The notes beneath the pieces were generated by a model. That model ran no database searches. It was not told the DNA's origin and saw nothing but the letters and a program-made list of their open reading frames with translations. Positions 45,242 through 52,461 of a stretch of DNA of 64,000 bases are shown here, one piece after another. The DNA comes from CBDCYN01 sp965224205 (GTDB lineage Bacteria > Planctomycetota > Phycisphaerae > Phycisphaerales > Phycisphaeraceae). The DNA lies in NCBI GenBank assembly GCA_965224205.1, contig CBDCYN010000023.1, positions 496,001 to 560,000 of the forward strand, read 5' to 3'. A program made the position numbers and the translations under genes. The first letter of the stretch is position 1; the number at the start of each line of letters is the position of its first letter.

Positions 45242-46391
45242 TACCTTCCTCGGGTGAGTTTGTCTGATCGGTAGAATAGGCTGACGTTAGCGGTTTGATT
45301 TTACTACGAAGTCACTGGACACAGGAGGCATGGATGCTTCAGATCACATTGACGGACGATGCGGTGGCGGCGTTGGATCGGGGGCGTTTTAGCGATCCAG
45401 ATCCGCGGGTGCGGCGGAAGTTGCAGGTGGTTTGGCTCAAGAGCCATGGGTTGGCACATCGGCAGATCGCGGCCTTGGCAGGGGTCAGCAGCCGGACGGT
45501 GCAGCGTTATTTGAATACGTATCTCGACGGTGGGATCGAGGCGTTGAGGCAAAACGGCTACCGGGGTCAGCCCAGTCAATTGAACGCGCACGGCCCGAAG
45601 GTCAAGGCGTCTTTGGAACAACCACCCGCCGTCGACGATCCACGAGGCGAGCCATCAGATCACGCAACTCACCGGTCTGCGTCGCGGCCCGACGCAAGTG
45701 CGAGCTTTTTTGAAACGGCTGGGTCTGCGTCGTCGCAAGCTCGGGGGTGTGCCGGGCAAGCTTGATCAGGCCAAGCATCAACAGCAGCGTGAATTCCTTG
45801 AACAGACCCTCGATCCGGCTTTGGACGAAGCCGAACGGGGTGATCGCAGGGTTTTTTTGTAGACGCCTGCCACTTCGTCCATGGCGCGTTTCTGTGCTAC
45901 GTGTGGTGCGTGGTGAGGCTGTTCATCCGCACGCCCACCGGCCGCCGCCGGCTGAACGTGTTGGGGGCGTTGGATTTCGTGACCCGAGAGTTGGTGACCG
46001 TCACGAACACGACGTACATCACGGCCCAAACGGTCTGCGAATTACTCGAGACGCTCGCGGGGCGTTACCCCGGCCAAGCGATCACCCTGGTGCTGGACAA
46101 CGCGCGGTATCAACGCTGCCGGTTGGTCCAAGATCGGGCCGTGGGGGTTGGGCATCGAGTTGATGTTCCTGCCGTCCTACTCGCCGCACCTGAACCTGAT
46201 CGAACGGATCTGGGGCCTGCTCAAGAAACGCTGCCTCAACGGCCGGTACTACGAAACGTTCGATCGATTTCAGCAAGCCATCCACGACGGCATCGCCAAG
46301 CTGGCCACCGACGACAAACCCAACGTCCAAACCCTCATCACCCGCAACTTCCAACACTTCAACAATCGGACAATCTTAGCCGCGTGAGGTA
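45242..46391 (+). mobile_element. Second IS630-type element, copy 1 (1150 bp, damaged)
   Basis: Ends TACCTTCCTCGG and, inverted, TACCTCACGCGG lie between TA duplications (45240-45241 and 46392-46393). It is an inverted partner of copy 2 at 46627-47774, 235 bases away. It is two bases longer because of two single-base insertions in the transposase gene. Confidence 0.85.
45334..46387 (+). pseudogene. IS630-type transposase, frameshifted copy
   Basis: The start MLQITLTDDAVAALDRG follows AGGAGG and the helix-turn-helix part (HRQIAALAGVSSRTVQRYLNTYLDGG) is intact. Compared with copy 2, one extra C near 45622 (AACAACCACCC against AACAACACCC) shifts the frame after KASLEQ, and one extra G in the GTGGGGGTTGGG tract near 46145 breaks the catalytic domain a second time. 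Outside these two insertions the DNA matches copy 2 wherever I compared it. It is therefore a recently inactivated copy. Confidence 0.85.
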
Positions 46392-46626
46392 TATGAATGA
46401 TGGTTGTGTGTCAAGGCGGATTGGTTGGTCATCATCGTCACGGCGACCAACCCGGGTTTACCTCGACACCTGAGTTCGGGATAAGCGGTCCAAAAAAATG
46501 GCCCTGTAGAGGCCTCCGGCGATTAGGAGATTCGCCCTTACGGTAAATGTCCGTTTTTTTAGTTATTTGACTAGACTGAAGAATCCCCACTGGCCCTTCT
46601 TATGCGGTACTGAGGTTCGTAGTATA

Positions 46627-47774
46627 TACCTCACGCGGCTAAGATTGTCCGATTGTTGAAGTGTTGGAAGTTGCGGGTGATGAGGGTTTGGACGTTGGGT
46701 TTGTCGTCGGTGGCCAGCTTGGCGATGCCGTCGTGGATGGCTTGCTGAAATCGATCGAACGTTTCGTAGTACCGGCCGTTGAGGCAGCGTTTCTTGAGCA
46801 GGCCCCAGATCCGTTCGATCAGGTTCAGGTGCGGCGAGTAGGACGGCAGGAACATCAACTCGATGCCCAACCCCACGGCCCGATCTTGGACCAACCGGCA
46901 GCGTTGATACCGCGCGTTGTCCAGCACCAGGGTGATCGCTTGGCCGGGGTAACGCCCCGCGAGCGTCTCGAGTAATTCGCAGACCGTTTGGGCCGTGATG
47001 TACGTCGTGTTCGTGACGGTCACCAACTCTCGGGTCACGAAATCCAACGCCCCCAACACGTTCAGCCGGCGGCGGCCGGTGGGCGTGCGGATGAACAGCC
47101 TCACCACGCACCACACGTAGCACAGAAACGCGCCATGGACGAAGTGGCAGGCGTCTACAAAAAAACCCTGCGATCACCCCGTTCGGCTTCGTCCAAAGCC
47201 GGATCGAGGGTCTGTTCAAGGAATTCACGCTGCTGTTGATGCTTGGCCTGATCAAGCTTGCCCGGCACACCCCCGAGCTTGCGACGACGCAGACCCAGCC
47301 GTTTCAAAAAAGCTCGCACTTGCGTCGGGCCGCGACGCAGACCGGTGAGTTGCGTGATCTGATGGCTCGCCTCGTGGATCGTCGACGGCGGGTGTTGTTC
47401 CAAAGACGCCTTGACCTTCGGGCCGTGCGCGTTCAATTGACTGGGCTGACCCCGGTAGCCGTTTTGCCTCAACGCCTCGATCCCACCGTCGAGATACGTA
47501 TTCAAATAACGCTGCACCGTCCGGCTGCTGACCCCTGCCAAGGCCGCGATCTGCCGATGTGCCAACCCATGGCTCTTGAGCCAAACCACCTGCAACTTCC
47601 GCCGCACCCGCGGATCTGGATCGCTAAAACGCCCCCGATCCAACGCCGCCACCGCATCGTCCGTCAATGTGATCTGAAGCATCCATGCCTCCTGTGTCCA
47701 GTGACTTCGTAGTAAAATCAAACCGCTAACGTCAGCCTATTCTACCGATCAGACAAACTCACCCGAGGAAGGTA
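46627..47774 (-). mobile_element. Second IS630-type element, copy 2 (1148 bp, intact)
   Basis: Same ends as copy 1 in reverse order, with TA at 46625-46626 and 47775-47776. The 235 bases between the two copies hold no gene, so the pair does not form a cargo-carrying composite. Confidence 0.85.
46631..47682 (-). CDS. IS630-type transposase expressed by -1 frameshift
   Basis: The first frame (ATG at 47682 after AGGAGG) carries helix-turn-helix parts and ends GDRRVFL. A -1 shift at T_TTT_TTG, exactly in phase, gives VFFVDACHFVHGAFLCYVWCVV with the first catalytic Asp. The second frame then continues to ITLVLDNARYQRC (second Asp) and FLPSYSPHLNLIERIWGLLKKRCL (Glu). The heptamer is a canonical slippery site and is conserved in copy 1. 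The full product is about 350 residues, normal for IS630. Confidence 0.87.
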
Positions 47775-47866
47775 TAATGACGCGCGTCACGTTGAAGTTG
47801 AATCGGCCCCGCGATGCACCGGACGGGCAGGAGATACACTTCAGACTTCGAGGAGCATAGATTTAC

Positions 47867-47940
47867 GGGCGATTAGCTCAGTTGGCTAGAGCGCTTCCCT
47901 TACAAGGAAGAAGTCACAGGTTCGAGTCCTGTATCGCCCA
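47867..47940 (+). tRNA. tRNA-Val (anticodon TAC)
   Basis: The acceptor arms GGGCGAT and ATCGCCC pair perfectly. The D arm (GCTC/GAGC), anticodon stem CTTCC/GGAAG with loop CTTACAA, and T arm ACAGG/CCTGT with TTCGAGT are all standard. The anticodon TAC reads valine codons. The discriminator base is A and no CCA is encoded. The 3' half is overlapped in antisense by the end of an integrase remnant, marking it as a probable integration site. Confidence 0.97.
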
Positions 47941-48394
47941 TTCCGCTACTTCGCAACGAATCGCTGTTTCTCGCAAACTCCCGCAGCAAATCCTCTTCCG
48001 CGTCGAGCCTCCTCTGCCCTTGCGAGTCGTTGCGGCCCCTTGCGGCAGGTTGCTGCACCGCTTTCTGCAGCGCGCCGCGACCTCGGCCCTCCGCGGCTGC
48101 CCGGTAGTGGGCCTCGGTGGTGCGGAAGTAGTGACGTAGGGCCACCGGCCGGCTGTTGCCCGACCACTTGGTCACCACGTGCAGCGGGAAGTCATCGGCC
48201 CAGTCGCTCTCGCAGCTGGCCCGCAGCGTGTGGAACACCTTCGGCCACGGCGTCAGCCCCGCTCTCCTGATCGCGTCGAGCGTCGGCGTCCGAAGGGCCT
48301 GGCCCGTGTGGTTCTGGAGGAACGGGACGACGTGCTCCGCCCCATCCTCGGCTTCCCCGAACGCCTCTAGAAGCACGTATCGCAGTCGCGGCAC
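47900..48394 (-). pseudogene. Tyrosine-recombinase integrase, C-terminal remnant at tRNA-Val
   Basis: About 164 codons of a tyrosine-recombinase catalytic domain: WPKVFHTLRASCESDWA (catalytic Arg), FPLHVVTKWSGNSRPVALRHYFRTTEAHY (the W-x-G-x-S box and the nucleophile Tyr). The 5' half, with the first catalytic Arg and the DNA-binding domain, is missing and an IS21 element begins 8 bases upstream. The last 13 residues, MGDTGLEPVTSSL, are the antisense reading of the tRNA-Val 3' half. The gene therefore ran into the attachment site, as in many planctomycete integrases. It is non-functional. Confidence 0.75.
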
Positions 48395-48514
48395 GATCGG
48401 ATGTGAACGTCGGTCAGAAAATGTAGCGCCCGTCGAGTAAAAAATGTGGCGCCGGGGATGACTGTATCTCTGGCTGGAGGGTTGGTCCAGCCTCTTGGTT
48501 GATCTCCTGAGTGA

Positions 48515-49276
48515 TTATTTGTCTTTGGGTTTACGTCGCCGCTTGGCGTCCTTGAGTCGGTAGCTAGGACCGTTGGCTTCGAGCACGTGGCAGCGGTGGG
48601 TGAGCCGGTCGAGCGCCGCGCCGGTGAGGCGTTCGCTGCCAAGCACCTCCACCCAACGTTCAAATGGGAGGTTGGTCGTCACGATCACGCTGGTTCGTTC
48701 GTAGGCGGTCGAGATCACATCGAACAGCAACTCGGCTCCCAGCTTGCTGGCTGGGACGTAGCCCAGTTCATCGAGGATCAACAGGTCCAGCTTGGCCAAT
48801 TGGTTCTTGAGCCGACCCAGGACCTGCTCTTCGCGAGCTTCCATCATCTGGGTCATCAGCTCGGTGACCTTGTAGAACCGCACCTTCTTGCCACGGTGGC
48901 ACGCTTCCATGCCCAGGGCGGTGGCGACATGGGTCTTGCCCGTGCCGGGGTTACCGACCAGCAGGATGTTCTCGCGATGGTCGAGATACACACACCGCAT
49001 CAGCTCGGTAACCAGGGCTTTGTTGATCGACGGTTGGGCGGCGAAGTCGAAGCCTTCGAGCGTCTTGGGCGATGGGAACTTGGCGGCTTTGAGCCGACGC
49101 TCTGCGGCGCGGCGTTCACGTTCGATCAGCTCCAGCTCGACCAGTTGCAGAAGGAACCCGACGTGACCCACGTTCTGCTGGGCACAGCGGCGGGCGATCT
49201 TGGCGTACTCGCGTAGCATCGTCGGCAGCTTCAACGCCTTGAGGTGGTGTTCCAGTAGGACGGTGCTCTTGCTCAT
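48515..49276 (-). CDS. istB: IS21 helper ATPase IstB
   Basis: A 253-residue DnaA/DnaC-like AAA+ ATPase that assists the IstA transposase. Walker A is NPGTGKTH, Walker B is LDLLILDELGY, with the family's YDHRENILLVG-like context and the C-terminal LTHRCHVLEANGPSYRLKDAKRR. The ATG at 49276 overlaps the istA stop as ATGA; a longer upstream reading is unlikely. Confidence 0.95.
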   Translation of the reverse strand: MSKSTVLLEHHLKALKLPTMLREYAKIARRCAQQNVGHVGFLLQLVELELIERERRAAERRLKAAKFPSPKTLEGFDFAAQPSINKALVTELMRCVYLDHRENILLVGNPGTGKTHVATALGMEACHRGKKVRFYKVTELMTQMMEAREEQVLGRLKNQLAKLDLLILDELGYVPASKLGAELLFDVISTAYERTSVIVTTNLPFERWVEVLGSERLTGAALDRLTHRCHVLEANGPSYRLKDAKRRRKPKDK

Positions 49277-50793
49277 GCCGCACCCCCCGGAAGTCCTCCG
49301 CAAATATCGCTGGACGCCGTCTCTTGGAGCGGGTGCGGAAGCAGACAGCCATAGGCGGATAAATCGGGCTTGGCTACGTGGACACCGCTCAGATGCGGTC
49401 GGCCGTCGAGGCTGAATAACGCCACGGGGGGTTCCTTGAGCCCCTCGAGGATCACTCGTACGGCGTCAGGGATGACCGTGCCCAACTCCAACGCCTTGTG
49501 CACCGCTTGCTTGAGTTGACCCAGGCTCGCCCGTTCCAATAGCCGCAACACTTGGATGAACTGGCCCGTGCCCTTCGAGCCCCAGTCGGCTTCGAGTTTG
49601 CGACGCAGGATCCCGAAGCACGGCGGCAGATCCCATTGCTCCAAGGGACGGGCCACATCAAAGGCCCCGGGGCGTCGCTCCAACAGAGCCAGGTAATGCA
49701 CCGGGTCAAAGTGGACCTGTTCACGGCCCCAGTCACGCAGGTGTTCGGCGATCACCTGGTCCCCCTGCATGACCCGCACCGTCTCGATGTCGCCCACGAG
49801 GGTCAGGCGGTGATGCGCCCACGACACCGGCACCGAATAGTCGTTGCGGTCGAACCGCACCAGGCTCAGAGAGTTGGCTCCAGCCAATATGACCCGACGG
49901 GCCTCAAACGCCTCCTCTTTGAGAGGAAGCATGACCGAGCGTTCCTCGTCCAACCGCTGACCCTTGGTCGTTTCTTTACCTCGTAACGACCGGGTCAACT
50001 CAGCACGGCAACATCGCTCGAGATGTTCATTGAGTTCAGCGAATGATCGCACCTGGGGGATCGGCACCAGGAAGTTACGGCGGGTATATCCCACCAGGTT
50101 CTCGACGTGGCCCTTTTCGTTAGCCTTGCGAACTAGGCAGAAGTGCTCGTCGAACAGATAATGACTCTGAAGCCGAAGAAACCCGTCCGTGAGTTCCCGT
50201 TTCCTGGATCCCACGAACTTCTTGACCGCGATCCGGCTATTGTCGTAGCTAATCCGCGTGGGCACAGCTCCGAAGAACTCAAACGCTCGGACATGACCAT
50301 CCTGGAACGACTCGGTGCACTCGCGGGGATAGGCCCGAACGAACACCGCGTCCGAATACGGCAGGCTCATCACGAACAACGCCACCTTGACCGCCTCGCC
50401 GTTGAGAAAGATCGTCGCCTCCCCGAAGTCGACTTGCGCCTCACCCAACGGATGACTCAGCGGCACAAACGTCTGGGCGTGCACCCGTTTCCACGCCCGA
50501 ACCGCGTCGCCCACGACCGTGAGCTTCCCGTCGAACCCGTGATGTTGACACAACACCTCGAAGATCCGTCGGATCGTGTGACGTTGCTTGCGCGGAGCTT
50601 TCCGGTCGTCCTCGAGGATCTGGTGGAGGATCGGCAGGAACCGATCGATCTTCTTCTCGCCCACCTGTTTGACCCGTCGATACCCCGGGGGTTCAGGGTA
50701 TTCGAGGATCTTCTCAAGCGTCTGCCAATGGATGTCAAACTTCCGACACGCCGAACGCTTGCTGTGGCCCTGGGTTAGAACATAACGCCGCAC
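49273..50793 (-). CDS. istA: IS21 transposase IstA
   Basis: A 506-residue transposase with an N-terminal helix-turn-helix (YVLTQGHSKRSACRKFDIHWQTLEKIL) and an RNase-H-like integrase core: EAQVDFGEATIFLNGEAVKVALFVMSLPYSD (first Asp), PTRISYDNSRIAV (second Asp) and EKGHVENLVGYTRRNFLVP (Glu). It is complete and overlaps istB. The start codon at 50793 is uncertain, as no ribosome site is clear. Confidence 0.93.
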   Translation of the reverse strand: MRRYVLTQGHSKRSACRKFDIHWQTLEKILEYPEPPGYRRVKQVGEKKIDRFLPILHQILEDDRKAPRKQRHTIRRIFEVLCQHHGFDGKLTVVGDAVRAWKRVHAQTFVPLSHPLGEAQVDFGEATIFLNGEAVKVALFVMSLPYSDAVFVRAYPRECTESFQDGHVRAFEFFGAVPTRISYDNSRIAVKKFVGSRKRELTDGFLRLQSHYLFDEHFCLVRKANEKGHVENLVGYTRRNFLVPIPQVRSFAELNEHLERCCRAELTRSLRGKETTKGQRLDEERSVMLPLKEEAFEARRVILAGANSLSLVRFDRNDYSVPVSWAHHRLTLVGDIETVRVMQGDQVIAEHLRDWGREQVHFDPVHYLALLERRPGAFDVARPLEQWDLPPCFGILRRKLEADWGSKGTGQFIQVLRLLERASLGQLKQAVHKALELGTVIPDAVRVILEGLKEPPVALFSLDGRPHLSGVHVAKPDLSAYGCLLPHPLQETASSDICGGLPGGAA

Positions 50794-50967
50794 ATCCGTC
50801 CAAAACTACATATCCGTATACACCTCGTCTGCGTCCTTACTGGGGGGGGGTGAAACAGTAAAAACTGTTCCATTGCCGCCCCAGTCTCAGGACTAGGCAA
50901 GGCGCTACATTTTTGGGCCGACCGTCAGCCCCCCGACGGGCGCTACATTTTCTGGCCGACGTTCACA

Positions 50968-51216
50968 CAATCGGCGTTGATGCTCTCGGCAGCGAGGCTG
51001 CGACACGTCGCCGGTACCCGTTGGGGCACGCGGCGGTACTTGGATATGAAACGGCTCGACGAACAGGAACAACAACAGGAAGAACCGATGAGCGTGGCGG
51101 TGTAGCCGCGCGAAGTTTGGTTGCCCCTCCGCTCGGGCTCACTACGTTCGCCCTCACTGCGGGCCAACCAAACTTACATCCACCGGAGACCGCCTGATCA
51201 AATGTGCGCAACTTGA
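50968..51216. other. Fragment between IS21 and the HEPN remnant, with a long hairpin
   Basis: AAGTTTGGTTG at 51113-51123 pairs perfectly with CAACCAAACTT at 51165-51175 across a 41-base GC-rich centre that also partly pairs. The centre (GCTCGGGCTCACTACGTTCG and on) is a sequence type I associate with dispersed repeats rather than genes. No integron attC core triplets (GTTRRRY/RYYYAAC) are present. I see no gene here; the upstream integrase half is not recognisable. Confidence 0.5.
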
Positions 51217-51352
51217 CACACACTACCCGTGGTAGACCTGCGAAATACTATATCACACGGGCGGTCCGTAGGCGTCACGATTAATCGTATTCGTGACTAC
51301 TATGAACGTGTCAATCGTGTCATCGATCACATTGATCAGCTTTGCACGCCTA
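51217..51352 (+). pseudogene. Remnant of a HEPN-domain protein, cut by IS630
   Basis: About 45 codons read VVDLRNTISHGRSVGVTINRIRDYYERVNRVIDHIDQLCTP. LRNTISHG fits the R-x4-H catalytic motif of HEPN ribonuclease domains and the following helix fits the domain's end. A stop lies just upstream (51214-51216), so the N-terminal part is lost. The IS630 copy at 51353 interrupts the frame. If that copy is removed, the frame would read on for only two codons to a TAG, so the insertion hit the extreme 3' end. HEPN domains occur in toxin-antitoxin and defence genes, in keeping with the island setting. Confidence 0.5.
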
Positions 51353-52363
51353 GAGCCATTCACGTCAATAAACTCCATTGGACGATAAATATGATTTTCT
51401 GGCATGGAGGCCGGTCATGGCGTATTCGATGGATCTACGAACGCGAGTGGTGGCGGCAGTGGAAGCCGGGGGGACGATCGCGGCGGTGGCGCGCCGATTC
51501 TCGGTAGCGCGGCCGACGGTGCGGGACTGGCGGGACCGTGCCCGACGCGGAGAGTTGTCCGCGGGCACTCCGGGCCCCAAGGGCTCCATCAAACTCACTA
51601 AGGCCGACGATCAATGGATACGGCAGCAGGTGGCCACGCAGCCAGGGATCACGGCCCATCAACTGCTTGAAGGGTTGCGTGTGGCGGTGTCGCTCATGAC
51701 GGTGTATCGACATCTCAAACGACTGGGGTTGTCGCTCAAAAGAAGTCGCTGATCGCCGCTGAAAGGCAACGACCTGATGTGGTCGAACGCCGCGAAGACT
51801 TCACGATCACCCGGCGATTCGTGGACCCGGACCAACTGGTTTTTCTCGATGAATCCGGGGCCAAAACAAACATGACGCGATTGTACGGCTGGTCACCGAT
51901 CGGGCAGCGATGTGTCGACCACACCCCTCATGGGCATTGGAAAACGATGACGGTGGTGGGTGCGATCCGCTTGGAGGGGGTGGTCCAAGACGCCACGATG
52001 GTCGTCGACGGGCCAATGAACGCCGCCACGTTCCTAGCCTATGTTCAGCAATGCCTGGCTCCATCGTTACGGCGCGGCGACGTGGTGGTCATGGACAATC
52101 TGTCGAGCCATCACGTCAAAGGTGTGCGGGAGGCGATCGAGTCAGCGGGAGCGAAGCTGTGTTACCTGCCACCCTACAGTCCCGATTTGAATCCGATCGA
52201 AAAGCTGTGGAGCAAAGTCAAGGCTTGGCTGAGACGAGTGTCGGCTACCACCTACGAAGCCCTGATCTCGGCGATCGCCGACGCCCTGAGATCCGTCGAC
52301 CCCACCGAATGTGAACACTACTTCGATTCCTATGGATATGGAGTTTATTGACGTGAATCGCTC
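51353..52363 (+). mobile_element. IS630-family element, copy B (1011 bp)
   Basis: Identical in length, ends and encoded proteins to copy A at 24047-25057, in the opposite orientation, with TA at 51351-51352 and 52364-52365. Homologous recombination between the two inverted copies could invert the 26 kb between them. Confidence 0.9.
51417..52351 (+). CDS. IS630-family transposase, two frames, copy B
   Basis: Starts at ATG 51417 after GGAGG with MAYSMDLRTRVVAAVEAGG. The first frame stops at 51752; the second, read from about 51740 after a -1 shift, reaches 52351. Helix-turn-helix, the two Asp motifs (FLDESGA, VMDNLSSH) and the Glu motif (SPDLNPIEKLWSK) are as in copy A, with no differences seen at the protein level. 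Confidence 0.85.
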
Positions 52364-52461
52364 TAAACCCTAGGACGATGGACTAACTGTGTCTTCCACC
52401 CTCAACGTTCGCTAATCGGGCGATATGTATAACTGAGCAGTACCTTGTAACGGGAAGGCGT

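Larger units (their letters stand above)
48402..50967 (-). mobile_element. IS21-family element (about 2.57 kb)
   Basis: TGTGAACGTCGGYCAGAAAATGTAGCGCC at the left end (from 48402) is repeated inverted at the right, to 50967. Inner repeats of the TGTRGCGCC type (at about 48422, 48446 and 50900) give the multiple terminal repeats of IS21. It carries the istA-istB pair. I could not identify a clear target duplication. Confidence 0.85.

Noticed and set aside
46392..46626. Composite transposon formed by the two inverted IS630-type copies
   Set aside because: The 235 bases between them contain no gene, and each copy has its own TA duplication, so two separate insertions explain them.
47900..47941. 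GDTGLEPVTSSL as a conserved protein motif
   Set aside because: It is the antisense translation of the tRNA-Val gene, so it is not evidence for a protein family.
48402..50967. Target-site duplication for IS21
   Set aside because: The bases outside the two ends do not match well enough to claim a duplication.
51113..51175. Integron attC site
   Set aside because: The GTTRRRY and RYYYAAC core triplets are absent, no integron integrase is seen and there is no cassette array.
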